From Lactobacillus sp. PV034 (GTDB lineage: Bacteria; Bacillota; Bacilli; Lactobacillales; Lactobacillaceae), in contig NZ_CP041982.1 of assembly GCF_014522305.1 (NCBI RefSeq), forward strand, positions 315,001 to 379,000: a stretch of 64,000 nt of DNA, in the 5' to 3' direction. The notes below the pieces were generated by a model, which was not told where the DNA came from, did not search any database, and saw only the letters and a program-made list of their open reading frames with translations. Every line of letters begins with the position of its first letter. Positions within the stretch are counted from its first letter, which is position 1. Below, piece after piece: positions 1-8,792 of the stretch. Both the position numbers and the translations under genes were made by a program.

Positions 1-605
1 TATTTTCTTAAAGTATCAAAGAATTTTGGCTTAGTACCACGAGAACCACTTGCATCATAGAGTACGCGTACTTTTACGCCACGTTTTGCGGCAGCGACTA
101 ATGCGGCTAAAACACGGTTACCTAATTCATCGTCATAAAAAGTGTAAAATTCAATATCAACCGTCTTTTGAGCTTGATTAATTTTTTCAATAATATTATC
201 AAATAGATTCTCACCATTAATAAAAGTTTGAACTTGATTATTAAAAGTTAAAATTGCACTATCATTAGCCAAGTTGAGCTCTACTAAGCGTCTAGTTCTT
301 CTACTACTTTCGGCTTCAGGTAGTAGATGATGTTTACGTAAAAGTGCTTGTTGACGCTTTAAAAAGTGATCACGAAATTCTTTTTGTTCACTTTGTAGAC
401 TAAAGATATCGTCATGCGATAATTGACGTCCAGTAAAGAGGTAGAGAATAAAGCCAACATAGGGGAAAAGAATTAAAACTAAGAGCCAAGCCCATGTTGA
501 AGCAATATCTCGCTGACTTCTAAAGACTGTCCAAATTGCAAAGGCGTTATTGATTAGCCACAAAACTTCAATTGTTCGTCTAATAATGTCCCAAGTTAAT
601 ACCAT
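1..605 (-). CDS. cls: Cardiolipin synthase, N-terminal part (cut by window edge)
   Basis: This is the first ~201 residues of a phospholipase-D-superfamily cardiolipin synthase, a membrane enzyme that condenses phosphatidylglycerol into cardiolipin. The start ATG at 605-603 follows an AAAAAGGAG ribosome binding site. Two hydrophobic segments (about residues 8-28 and 38-57) form the usual N-terminal membrane anchor. They are followed by the first PLD domain region, with the family-typical stretches IEFYTFYDDELGNRVL and VKVRVLYDASGSRG. Both HKD catalytic motifs would lie beyond the window edge and are not visible. It is divergent from the dihydrofolate reductase gene. The family call is firm; the choice among cls paralogues is not. 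Confidence 0.88.
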   Translation of the reverse strand, partial: MVLTWDIIRRTIEVLWLINNAFAIWTVFRSQRDIASTWAWLLVLILFPYVGFILYLFTGRQLSHDDIFSLQSEQKEFRDHFLKRQQALLRKHHLLPEAESSRRTRRLVELNLANDSAILTFNNQVQTFINGENLFDNIIEKINQAQKTVDIEFYTFYDDELGNRVLAALVAAAKRGVKVRVLYDASGSRGTKPKFFDTLRK

Positions 606-724
606 AAAAGGCTCCTTTTTAAATTTGATATGTTAACTTATTTATTCTAGCATAAATTGTTATTGAATGAATTTTAAGTTAAGTTATTGGGAAAGGTATA
701 AATAAAAAAGGGGGGATGAAAGAG

Positions 725-1225
725 ATGATAAGTTACGTGTGGGCTGAAGATGAGGCCACAAATATTGGTTATCATGGTAAGCTACCTTGGCATCTGCCGG
801 CTGATTTACATCATTTTCGTAACTTAACTATTAATCATCCTATAATAATGGGCAGAAAAACTTTTGCTAGTTTGCCAGGAGTTTTGCCGGGAAGATTACA
901 TGTGGTTTTAAGTCATGATGATAATTTTAGAAAAAAGTATTATACCAATAAAAATGTTTTGGTATTCAATCAAATTTCGGATTTAAAGACGTGGATTAAG
1001 GATCAAGAGCAAGAAATATGTGTGATTGGTGGCAATAGCTTATTTGAACTTTTTAAAGAGGACGTCAAGATTTTACATAGAACAATAATTCATGAGAAGT
1101 TCAAAGGGGATGTCCAAATGCCAAGGCTAAATTATAGTAAGTTTCATTTAATTAATGAGGAAAATTATTTACCAGATAATGAAAATAAGTATGCTTATTC
1201 TTTTTTAGATTATCAACGTAAGTAA
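725..1225 (+). CDS. folA: Dihydrofolate reductase
   Basis: The 166-residue product is a typical chromosomal DHFR, reducing dihydrofolate to tetrahydrofolate with NADPH for thymidylate, purine and methionine synthesis. Visible hallmarks are the N-terminal YVWAED strand, the KLPWHLPADLHHF segment with the catalytic acid Asp27, MGRKTF (NADPH binding) and the VIGGNSLFELF glycine pair. An ATG at 716 is also in frame, but the G-run at 710-715 abuts it, whereas that run sits 9 nt before the ATG at 725. The family usually begins M-I-x-Y-x-W-A, so 725 is preferred. It stands alone without thyA and ends in a terminator shared with the convergent ATPase gene. Confidence 0.93.
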   Translation: MISYVWAEDEATNIGYHGKLPWHLPADLHHFRNLTINHPIIMGRKTFASLPGVLPGRLHVVLSHDDNFRKKYYTNKNVLVFNQISDLKTWIKDQEQEICVIGGNSLFELFKEDVKILHRTIIHEKFKGDVQMPRLNYSKFHLINEENYLPDNENKYAYSFLDYQRK

Positions 1226-1266
1226 AAAGCTAGTATATTGTTATAAACGCAATATACTAGCTTTTT
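1226..1266. terminator. Bidirectional intrinsic terminator between folA and the P-type ATPase
   Basis: A perfect inverted repeat of about 15 bp (AAAGCTAGTATATTG pairing with CAATATACTAGCTTT) around a 9-nt loop ends in T-runs on both strands, as expected between two convergent genes. Confidence 0.9.
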
Positions 1267-1279
1267 AAATTGTTCTAAA

Positions 1280-3547
1280 TTATTTATTTTTCATAATTGG
1301 TTGATAAATTAAATCAATAATAATTGCAGCAATAAGGGCAACTAAAATTGTAATACCCAAGTTTGACAAATTAATTTGAGTCATTGCTAGTCCAAAAAGT
1401 GCTAAAGCAAAAGTAATTACTACATCGGCGATTTGCACACTATAAACTAAACGTGATGGGGCAGATTGCCAGAAGTATTTTTTAGTACGAGTAATTAAGA
1501 CTAAGAACATAGCACTTAGAACGAGGTAAACGTAAACCATTGTTGATACGACTCCATGAGCAACTCCGTGAGCGTTTAAGTACCAAACAAAACCAAATCC
1601 GATAATGGTCCAACCAGCGGCAAGTGAAAAAGCAATCTTAGCTAATTTTGCCATATTCCAACTTTCAGGCTTATAAGTTACATGAGCATTATCAGTTCCG
1701 ATCATCATAGTAACCATGTTATTCATAATGGTATAAATAACCATTGCGTTTAAAGCCATAGGGATATAGTTAAAGATAAGGTAGGCAAAAGTTAAAAGCA
1801 TGGTTAATTCAGCGGTACGAGCTAGTTTTGTTAAGGACCAGGTAGTCATTCGTTGGTAAACACGGTGTCCAGCATCAAGAATATTAACAATTGGGGTAAG
1901 ACCATCATCAAGTAGAACCATCTTTCCACTCTTTTTAGCCATATCAGCCGCATTAGCAACCGCAATTCCAACTTCAGCTTGTTTAAGGGCAGGAGCATCA
2001 TTAACACCATCTCCTGTCATTCCGACGATATAACCATCTTTTTGGAAAATTTTAACCATTCTTAATTTGTCTTCAGGTAAAACATCGGCAATTCCAGCTA
2101 AGTCATTAACGTCTGTCTGATCATTGAAATCTTTAATAGAAATAACTTTTCCTTTTAAACCTACTTCTTTGGCAACAGCAGCTGCAGTTCGTTGATTATC
2201 ACCAGTTAACATAATTGGTTTAATACCGCGGCGTTTTAATTCTTCTAAAGCTGCCCTTGAGTCTGAACGAACCTTGTCTTGTAAAATGAAAACACCAGCC
2301 AACTTATTATTAATTAAAGCGGCAACTGAACGTCCTGCACCAAAGTCAATGTCCTTAGCTTCTTGATCAGCATTTTTATCAATTAAAGATAATTGCTTAA
2401 ATGAACCAAGCTTGACATTATAGCCGTCAACTTCAGCCATTGAATAACCAGTGTTAGAGGTAAAAGGGGTAAATTTAGTAGGTGTTAAAGCTTTGATATC
2501 TTTTTCTGCAAGATAGTCATCAATTGCTGTATCAATGATGCTTGGACTGCGTTTATCAGTTGCAGCTCCGATTAAAGCTAAAACTTTGTTATTATCAAGA
2601 TTAGAGAAATTTGTCCAAGATGAAACTGCAGTTTTATTTTCGGTTATTGTACCAGTTTTATCTAATAAAAGAAGATTTAAATTAGCTGCATCTTGAATAC
2701 CAGTTAAGTCAGAAGTTAGAACTCCTTCTTTACTTAAACGTGTAGCTTCAAAAGAGTTAGAAAGGGCAAAAGTTGAAGGCATAGCAACAGGAATTGAAGC
2801 AATAAACATCATGGCTAAGAATGGCAACATTTCAATGACGTTTTGACCACGAATTAAAGCTGCAATGATTAAGATTAAAGTTAAAACCCCATCTAAAAGA
2901 CAAAGATAGTAAATAATCTTGGTTAATAATTGTTGTAAGTGTCCCGGAGCAGCAGAATTGTTAATCAAGTTAATGGTTTTACCCGAACGTGAGTTACTAC
3001 CAGTTGCAGTAACATATGCAAGTGTATCCCCGCTTACAACAGTTGTACCCGCATATGCAGTATCACCAACTTTTTTGTTAACTTCTTTTGATTCACCGGT
3101 AATAGATGATTCATCAACTGCGATTGACCCTTCAGCAATTTTAACGTCAGCTGCTAAAACATCGCCTCGCTTTAAACTAATTAAATCACCAACGGCTAAG
3201 TATTTTGAATTAACTTTTTTCCATTTACCATTGCGCTTAACTGCAACAGTAGGGGTTAATTCATGAGAAATTGTGTTTAATACTCGACGTGATTTTTTCT
3301 TTTGTGTTGCTCCATTAAATGCGGCAAAGAGTAGCATTAATAAAACAAATAAAGATTGAATCCATTTACCCAGAATACATTCCAAAATTAGGGCTGCTTC
3401 TAAGATCCAAGCAGATAAGTTCCATAATTTTGCCATAAATTCTTTAAAGAAATTAAATTCTGGTTCAGGAACTTCATTTAGACCATCTTTTTTTAGACGG
3501 GTATCAGCTTCAGCTTGAGTTAAGCCCTGAAGTTCTTTTTCTTCCAT
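1280..3547 (-). CDS. Plasma-membrane proton-efflux P-type ATPase (P3A type)
   Basis: This 755-residue P-type ATPase is most like the P3A (proton-pumping) subfamily. The actuator TGES lies at 150-153, the IPVAMP transmembrane ion-site motif at about 252-257, the phosphorylation site DKTGT at 296-300 (Asp296), LTGDN at about 447-451 and the hinge TGDGVNDAP at 511-519. Pairs of membrane segments lie at about 43-80 and 210-265, with a C-terminal membrane bundle after about 570. No N-terminal heavy-metal CxxC domain is present, which argues against copper or cadmium export. The likely role is proton extrusion, perhaps acid tolerance alongside F-ATPase; the ion is inferred. The start has a clear GGAGG site. 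Confidence 0.85.
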   Translation of the reverse strand: MEEKELQGLTQAEADTRLKKDGLNEVPEPEFNFFKEFMAKLWNLSAWILEAALILECILGKWIQSLFVLLMLLFAAFNGATQKKKSRRVLNTISHELTPTVAVKRNGKWKKVNSKYLAVGDLISLKRGDVLAADVKIAEGSIAVDESSITGESKEVNKKVGDTAYAGTTVVSGDTLAYVTATGSNSRSGKTINLINNSAAPGHLQQLLTKIIYYLCLLDGVLTLILIIAALIRGQNVIEMLPFLAMMFIASIPVAMPSTFALSNSFEATRLSKEGVLTSDLTGIQDAANLNLLLLDKTGTITENKTAVSSWTNFSNLDNNKVLALIGAATDKRSPSIIDTAIDDYLAEKDIKALTPTKFTPFTSNTGYSMAEVDGYNVKLGSFKQLSLIDKNADQEAKDIDFGAGRSVAALINNKLAGVFILQDKVRSDSRAALEELKRRGIKPIMLTGDNQRTAAAVAKEVGLKGKVISIKDFNDQTDVNDLAGIADVLPEDKLRMVKIFQKDGYIVGMTGDGVNDAPALKQAEVGIAVANAADMAKKSGKMVLLDDGLTPIVNILDAGHRVYQRMTTWSLTKLARTAELTMLLTFAYLIFNYIPMALNAMVIYTIMNNMVTMMIGTDNAHVTYKPESWNMAKLAKIAFSLAAGWTIIGFGFVWYLNAHGVAHGVVSTMVYVYLVLSAMFLVLITRTKKYFWQSAPSRLVYSVQIADVVITFALALFGLAMTQINLSNLGITILVALIAAIIIDLIYQPIMKNK

Positions 3548-3700
3548 AAATATACCTCCTAGAATTATGTCTTGTACCAGTTTAGCGCATTTTTTTGCAA
3601 TAGGGTATAAAAATTCATAATCTATCTAAGATTGACATTGAACTTAATTTTAGATAAATTTAAATAGCTTAAAAAATTTCGGTTATTTACGGAGGTAAAA

Positions 3701-4075
3701 ATGAAATTAAAGATTAATACTTGGACAGGTATTTTGGATATTGTAAATTGTGTATTATTTGCTGTATCTTGGTTTGTAATTTTTGGAACAGCATTTTCCG
3801 ATACAATGAATCATGGAAATGCTACAACCCCAACAGCAGTTTTCTTTTACGCAATGGCTTGGGCTGGAGTAGCTTTGAATATAGTTGCTCTTGTAAGATC
3901 CAAAAAAGTTGGTATTTCAATTACGGGACCTGTGTTAGGAATTATAGGTAGTGCTTTATTTGGGGTAACAGCTTTGCTTGCTTTTCCTGCACTAGTTGTT
4001 TTAATCATTGCTGCAGTATTTACAATGATGCAACGTCCGGCAAAGAAAAATAATAATCCTACTCAAGAAAATTAA
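3701..4075 (+). CDS. Small membrane protein of unknown function
   Basis: The 124-residue protein has a strong CGGAGG ribosome binding site 6 nt before its ATG. Three to four hydrophobic segments (about residues 10-32, 45-66, 72-90 and 90-110) are followed by a charged, Asn-rich cytoplasmic tail (PAKKNNNPTQEN). I do not recognise the family. It resembles the many lactobacillar four-TM proteins of unknown role, including the pair at 11.3-12.1 kb in general layout but not obviously in sequence. It is monocistronic, with a terminator downstream. Confidence 0.7.
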   Translation: MKLKINTWTGILDIVNCVLFAVSWFVIFGTAFSDTMNHGNATTPTAVFFYAMAWAGVALNIVALVRSKKVGISITGPVLGIIGSALFGVTALLAFPALVVLIIAAVFTMMQRPAKKNNNPTQEN

Positions 4076-4097
4076 TATTGAGAATTGAATATTAGTA

Positions 4098-4143
4098 AGA
4101 AAAACGATTAAGAGCCTTTTATCAGGTTTTTAATCGTTTTTCT
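4098..4143 (+). terminator. Intrinsic terminator
   Basis: A 13-bp perfect stem (AGAAAAACGATTA with TAATCGTTTTTCT) closes a 20-nt loop after the small membrane protein gene. Confidence 0.8.
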
Positions 4144-4248
4144 GATTTAAAGGACCAATGTATTTATTTAAGAATTTATTTTTGCTAAGCTACAAAAGAG
4201 AAAGGTTTTAATATTAGCAAGCATAACAAGCATAAAAGGAAGGAAAAT

Positions 4249-6075
4249 ATGGGACAGTTTTCGATATTTATTGTTGCCTTGGCCGCTTTAACAATTCCCA
4301 TTGTCATGGCACGTTTTAAGGTAACTACAATTCCTACCGCTGTTGCTGAAATTATTGTAGGAATTCTTTTGGGAGAATCAGCTCTTAATATTATAGAAGA
4401 AACTACTGCAGTTAATCTTTTATCTAACTTAGGAGTTACGTTGCTGATGTTTTTGTCAGGGATGGAGATAAACTTTGATTTATTTAAACATGATGATAAT
4501 CAAGAAGTAGGGCACGTTAATCCTGCTAAAACTGCTATTACTTCATATATTTTAATCGCAATTACAGCTTTTGTTGGAGCCTCAGTCTTACACTTTATCG
4601 GCTTGTTTAGTGATATTATGTTAGCTACGATTATTCTGATGACGGTAGCGCTAGGAGTTGTAATCGCAACTTTAAAGGAAAAAGAAATTTTATCACGCCC
4701 AATTGGGCAAACGATTTTATTAACGGCAGTGCTAGGAGAAGTCATTCCGTTATTGCTTTTAACAATTTATGCCTCAATTAATGGGGGAAATGCTGAAAAA
4801 TTATGGCTGATTATTATCTTATTTGTGGTGGCAATTATTTTGCTTAATCGTTTCAAAAAACCTTATGAATGGTTTAATGAAATTTCTAAATCTACCACTC
4901 AACTTGATATTCGTTTAGCCTTTTTCTTAATTTTTGCCTTAGTAACAGTAGCACAACAAGTTGGGGCAGAAAATATCTTGGGTGCTTTCTTAGCTGGGAT
5001 GGTAATGAAATTATTGCAACCAAGTGAAGCAACTATGGATAAATTAACCTCAATTGGATACGGCTTCTTTATTCCAGTATTTTTTATTATGACTGGGGTT
5101 AAGTTGAACTTAAAATCTTTGTTTGCTCACCCTAACGCTTTAATGTTAATTCCAATTTTGGTTTTACTATTAATTGTGGCAAAATTACCAGTTTTTCTAA
5201 TTTATCGCAAAAACTTTGTTAATCGTAATGCACTCGCTGGAACATTACTTGCTACTACAACAATTACGATTGTTTTGCCAGCCTTAGAAGTTGCTCGAAA
5301 ATTGAAATTAATAACTGCTACGCAATCAGATGCTTTCATTTTAGCTGCAGTCATCGTCTGCATCGTTGGACCAATTTCATTTAATGCGATTTTTAAATTA
5401 ACTAAACAGGATAAGATTAAAGATCGAGTATCAATCTTGGGTGCTAATGTGATTACTGTTCCTGTAACACAAGAACTTTATGATAATTGGTATAACATTA
5501 CGATGTTTACCAATGCTGAAGATCACTATAATACCTACAAGAGCCGTATTCCTAAGTTGAAATTAATTCCAGGACTTGATGAAGAACAATTAAAACAAGT
5601 TGGAGCGTTTGAATGTGAAATTTTTGTTGCTGGGTTTGAAAACGATGAGATTAATTGTCGTCTAGGGTCAATGGCTAAAAGAAATGGTGTTAAGCGTGTT
5701 ATTGTCAGCCAAAGAAAAACTGTTGAAAGTCAACAATTACGTGATTTAAGAGAAAAAGGAGTTGAAGTTTTCAATGCCTTTAATGCTGAAACTTCAGTTT
5801 TGCGTTCAATGATTGAATCACCATCAATTGTAGCTATTTTACGTAATACTAAGAATGGTTTATACGAAATTACTGTTCGAAACCGTAAGTATGCTGGTCG
5901 CAAGCTCATGGATCTTCCGTTTATTAATAAAATCACGGTTAGTTACATTCTGAGAAAAAATCAATGGCTCACTCCACACGGTAATACCATTATTGAACCA
6001 GGAGATAAGATCATTTTTACTGCTCCAATTGAAGAAGTAACTCCAATCAGAACAGAAATAGAAAAGAAAAATTAA
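4249..6075 (+). CDS. CPA2-family cation:proton antiporter with cytoplasmic TrkA-C-type domain
   Basis: The 608-residue protein belongs to the monovalent cation:proton antiporter-2 family (KefB / Na+/H+ exchanger type). Residues 1 to about 385 are a 12- to 13-segment hydrophobic transport domain, including GAFLAGMVMKLL, typical of this fold. The soluble remainder carries a nucleotide-sensing-like region with a TrkA-C/RCK_C domain at about 525-605 (GLYEITV... EPGDKIIFTAP). It probably exchanges K+ or Na+ for protons for pH and ion homeostasis; the ion cannot be told from sequence. It starts after AAGGAAGG and is monocistronic. Confidence 0.85.
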   Translation: MGQFSIFIVALAALTIPIVMARFKVTTIPTAVAEIIVGILLGESALNIIEETTAVNLLSNLGVTLLMFLSGMEINFDLFKHDDNQEVGHVNPAKTAITSYILIAITAFVGASVLHFIGLFSDIMLATIILMTVALGVVIATLKEKEILSRPIGQTILLTAVLGEVIPLLLLTIYASINGGNAEKLWLIIILFVVAIILLNRFKKPYEWFNEISKSTTQLDIRLAFFLIFALVTVAQQVGAENILGAFLAGMVMKLLQPSEATMDKLTSIGYGFFIPVFFIMTGVKLNLKSLFAHPNALMLIPILVLLLIVAKLPVFLIYRKNFVNRNALAGTLLATTTITIVLPALEVARKLKLITATQSDAFILAAVIVCIVGPISFNAIFKLTKQDKIKDRVSILGANVITVPVTQELYDNWYNITMFTNAEDHYNTYKSRIPKLKLIPGLDEEQLKQVGAFECEIFVAGFENDEINCRLGSMAKRNGVKRVIVSQRKTVESQQLRDLREKGVEVFNAFNAETSVLRSMIESPSIVAILRNTKNGLYEITVRNRKYAGRKLMDLPFINKITVSYILRKNQWLTPHGNTIIEPGDKIIFTAPIEEVTPIRTEIEKKN

Positions 6076-6085
6076 TCATCTAACT

Positions 6086-6122
6086 AAAAATCGAAATTGT
6101 ATAAAGCAATTTCGATTTTTTC
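6086..6122 (+). terminator. Intrinsic terminator
   Basis: A 14-bp perfect stem (AAAAATCGAAATTG with CAATTTCGATTTTT), a 7-nt loop and a T-run end the antiporter transcript. Confidence 0.88.
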
Positions 6123-6227
6123 ATTGGAAAATTAGGATAATATTGCCTGTCTGAGGATAGTTATTTATACTTAAAAATATATTTATTGGAGGAAAGATTA
6201 ACGTAAAAGAAGAATCTGAAATTAATA

Positions 6228-7196
6228 ATGAAGAAAAAAGTTCTCAATTTATTTTTGAAACTAATTTTAGGCTTAAGTTTATTACTTGGGACTATTGCAA
6301 CCGTGCAGCTCTTAGTACCAGCTCAAACTACTTTTGCTTCAATGGGTTCTACAGGAGGAGGTAGTTCCGATTTTTCTGGAGGAGGAAGTAGTTCGGATTA
6401 TTCTACTTCTTATTCTTATGATTCATCTACTGATAGTAGTGATGATAATGAGTCAGATTCACCGCTTTGGCAAAAGATTTTAGCAGGAATTGTGTTAGGA
6501 GTCATAGTTTTCTTAGCTTTAATAGATAGTGTTGGTGATTTCATTTGGTATGTTTTTCAATTCTTTCTCAGAATGATCCGCTTGGCATTTATTCGTCTCC
6601 ATTTGTTTTACCAATATGGTGGCAAACATCTTGCATATGATTTTATTAAGCCAAATATAGAATTAAGTGAGCTTGAAGAAGCAATAAGAGAGAATAAGAT
6701 TGAGTTAAAAGAAATTTCTCAAGCCAGTAAGTATAAGAATTTTAGTGATGTTTATATCAAAGCGCAATTTTTATATAGTCAAGATCTGCGAGAAAGATAT
6801 GTGAACAAGCGCTATAGCTTAAGGAATTTACTTGAATATTTAGATAAAAATTATTATTGGGTAATGAAGAATGAAATTAAGTTGAAAGTTAAGCAAGCAA
6901 CTATTGATGATACGGTTGTTTCTAACGCAAGAGTCGTTAAGATAGCCAGGTTAAGTGAGAATGTTTGGTTAACTCAAATAGATGCCAGTGGAAAAGATAA
7001 GGAAGTTCAATTTAATAAAGATTTTAATGATAGTTTTACGCGATCTCAGTGGAGTGATTATGTCATTTTTGGAAAAGATCGAGAAGGGCAGATTAAGATT
7101 ATTAATTTAGTTTATGGAGAACATTTCCACTTGGATGGTAAAGATTTTAATCATCAAAAGTCTTTGGGTAGTGGAGGTTATAGAGAAAGAAAATAG
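6228..7196 (+). CDS. Exported or membrane-anchored protein with Gly/Ser-rich linker, Tim44-like C-terminus
   Basis: The 322-residue protein begins with a cleavable-looking signal peptide (residues 1-37, ending ...TTFASMG). A low-complexity Gly/Ser/Asp linker (about 38-78), a transmembrane segment (about 82-104), an amphipathic region and a soluble C-terminal domain follow. The layout, signal plus GGGSS-rich linker plus TM plus an NTF2/Tim44-like domain, matches bacterial 'Tim44-like' proteins, but I place it there by layout rather than by motif. The best ribosome binding site (GGAGG at about 6188) lies over 30 nt upstream, with no in-frame upstream ATG, GTG or TTG start visible, so the start is unusual. 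Function unknown. Confidence 0.65.
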   Translation: MKKKVLNLFLKLILGLSLLLGTIATVQLLVPAQTTFASMGSTGGGSSDFSGGGSSSDYSTSYSYDSSTDSSDDNESDSPLWQKILAGIVLGVIVFLALIDSVGDFIWYVFQFFLRMIRLAFIRLHLFYQYGGKHLAYDFIKPNIELSELEEAIRENKIELKEISQASKYKNFSDVYIKAQFLYSQDLRERYVNKRYSLRNLLEYLDKNYYWVMKNEIKLKVKQATIDDTVVSNARVVKIARLSENVWLTQIDASGKDKEVQFNKDFNDSFTRSQWSDYVIFGKDREGQIKIINLVYGEHFHLDGKDFNHQKSLGSGGYRERK

Positions 7197-7210
7197 AAAT
7201 AATAAGTAAT

Positions 7211-7241
7211 AGCTCGATACGTTGTTGTATCGGGCTTTTAT
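7211..7241 (+). terminator. Intrinsic terminator
   Basis: Stem AGCTCGATAC with GTATCGGGCT (one G-U pair), a 6-nt loop and a short T-run. Confidence 0.8.
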
Positions 7242-7701
7242 TACGGTACTTTATAATAAATTGTTGATTAAATTAACAAGAGATAGAGTTAAAAATATTG
7301 TTAATCATAATAGTAGAATATTACTGAAGGATTTACTCCAGGATAGTCGGATGAAAGTAATTTTGATTTAAGAAAGAATTAAAAAATGGTTTTTATACCT
7401 AAAGAGATAATTAATATTATTGATTTTGTTGATGGGATCCTCGCACTGAAGGATGGAGCTACAGATAAGCAAAAGATAATATATGCAGACTTTATGAAAG
7501 ACTATCTTTTCAACCATAATGAAGATGATTTTGACACTTTTTTCAAGAATCATTAAGAATTTTATCTTTAGCTGTAAATGATTAAGCTAGAATAGGTTGC
7601 TTTTCTAGTAAATAATTTGAAAAAGCGTAGATCCTTCTTTTTTATTTATTCTCTCTTCAAATAGTGCTTTAATAGGACTGTGTTACAAAAGGGAGAAAAT
7701 A
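7242..7701. other. AT-rich intergenic stretch with one small reading frame
   Basis: Apart from the 56-codon frame at 7386-7556 and the ribosome binding site of the following UbiA-family gene, nothing recognisable is visible in these ~460 bases. A-rich, stop-dense sequence before 7386 could be decayed coding DNA, but no protein family shows through. Confidence 0.5.
7386..7556 (+). CDS. Small acidic hypothetical protein (56 aa) or gene remnant
   Basis: An ATG-initiated frame encodes 56 residues beginning MVFIPKEIINIIDFVDGIL and ending DTFFKNH. The product is acidic, has an amphipathic first half and no membrane segment or signal peptide. The upstream sequence AGAAAG is a poor ribosome binding site and an in-frame stop lies just before the ATG. 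I do not recognise it. The size is compatible with small immunity-type or regulatory proteins common in lactobacilli, or with the tail of a decayed gene. Low confidence that it is expressed. Confidence 0.35.
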   Translation: MVFIPKEIINIIDFVDGILALKDGATDKQKIIYADFMKDYLFNHNEDDFDTFFKNH

Positions 7702-8610
7702 ATGAAGAATAGAAAAGATGGATATTTAGAATTAATTGATCCGATGACCTTGATTAATACTTTTGCACCATGGTTATTAGGAATTCTGTATACTTTGTAC
7801 AATTATCATGTATTTAACTTATGGTTAAGTGTAGAAATGTTAGTTGCGTCCGCATTTTTACAATTAGCTTTAAATATGAATGATGATTTTTGGGATAATC
7901 GTAAGTCAAAGGCCTTGGGAATTAATGACCCTCAGAATCCAATCAGTAGTTATGGTTTAAACAAAAAATTAGTTTTATCTTTGATTATCGGATTTTTATT
8001 GGTTTCAATGGGATTTGCTTTTGCCATTGGATTTCAAACTAATTTAATTATTTGGATAGTTGGTATTTTTTGCTACGTGGTCGCAATCGGTTATTCAACT
8101 GGTAGGCATTCAATTTCTGGCACTCCTTATGGTGAAGGACTTGCTGGGATAGCCATGGGGTTCGGAATATTTTTTGTAACTGCATTTTTGAATATTAATA
8201 ATGTTTATCCATTAGATTGGAATTTTGCCTGGAAAGCTATGCTTGCTTCTGGTGTCAGCGTGGCATGTACTTTTAATTTGCTATTAGCCAATAATATTTC
8301 TGATGCTGAACCTGATATTGCTCATGGGCGTCAAACAATTGTTAGTTATTTAGGAATCAGAAAAAGTTGCTATTTGCTAGCTGCGGTTTATGTAATCGGA
8401 TATTTTGCTTCAATCATAGCTACTGTCGTGGGATGTATCCCTTGGACTGTACTTGTGATTGAATTATTCATAATTCCATATCTAGTCAAACAAGTAAAAT
8501 TCATCTTTCGTAAACAGATTAAACAAGTTTCATTTGCCAAAATCTTAAATACCAATATTCTATTATCTTTTGGACAAATTCTAGGATTGGTAATTTGGCT
8601 TATCGCATAG
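7702..8610 (+). CDS. UbiA-family prenyltransferase (MenA-like)
   Basis: The 302-residue integral membrane protein carries both Asp-rich motifs of the UbiA superfamily. The first is N60-D61-D62-F-W-D65 and the second N198-xx-D201-xxx-D205 followed by HGRQT. These bind Mg-prenyl diphosphate. Eight to nine hydrophobic segments follow the family topology. The closest assignment is 1,4-dihydroxy-2-naphthoate prenyltransferase (MenA), which makes demethylmenaquinone. No other quinone gene is in the window, so the acceptor is inferred. Good AAAGGGAG ribosome binding site. Monocistronic. Confidence 0.82.
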   Translation: MKNRKDGYLELIDPMTLINTFAPWLLGILYTLYNYHVFNLWLSVEMLVASAFLQLALNMNDDFWDNRKSKALGINDPQNPISSYGLNKKLVLSLIIGFLLVSMGFAFAIGFQTNLIIWIVGIFCYVVAIGYSTGRHSISGTPYGEGLAGIAMGFGIFFVTAFLNINNVYPLDWNFAWKAMLASGVSVACTFNLLLANNISDAEPDIAHGRQTIVSYLGIRKSCYLLAAVYVIGYFASIIATVVGCIPWTVLVIELFIIPYLVKQVKFIFRKQIKQVSFAKILNTNILLSFGQILGLVIWLIA

Positions 8611-8641
8611 TTAAGATAAAGTGATTTAAATTTTTTAGTGC

Positions 8642-8679
8642 AAAATCACTCTGGAGTAAGATTTCTAGAGTGGTTTTTA
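8642..8679 (+). terminator. Intrinsic terminator
   Basis: Stem AAAATCACTCT with AGAGTGGTTTT (one G-T pair), a 14-nt loop and a T-run after the UbiA-family gene. Confidence 0.8.
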
Positions 8680-8792
8680 TTATCATGAAAGGTCATGAAG
8701 AAGTAGTAAAATATTATTAAGTTAAGGTAATTATTTTTATAAAGTATGATATGTAAAACGACTTAAGCTACCTATTAGTTAAAGAAAAGAAG

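Noticed and set aside
2919..3266. 115-codon frame on the plus strand inside the P-type ATPase gene
   Set aside because: It is antisense to a well-conserved ATPase region, has no ribosome binding site and encodes no recognisable protein; long antisense frames are common opposite such codon use.
7368..7553. 61-codon minus-strand frame in the intergenic region
   Set aside because: It mirrors the 56-codon plus-strand frame, has no ribosome binding site, and its product is random-looking.
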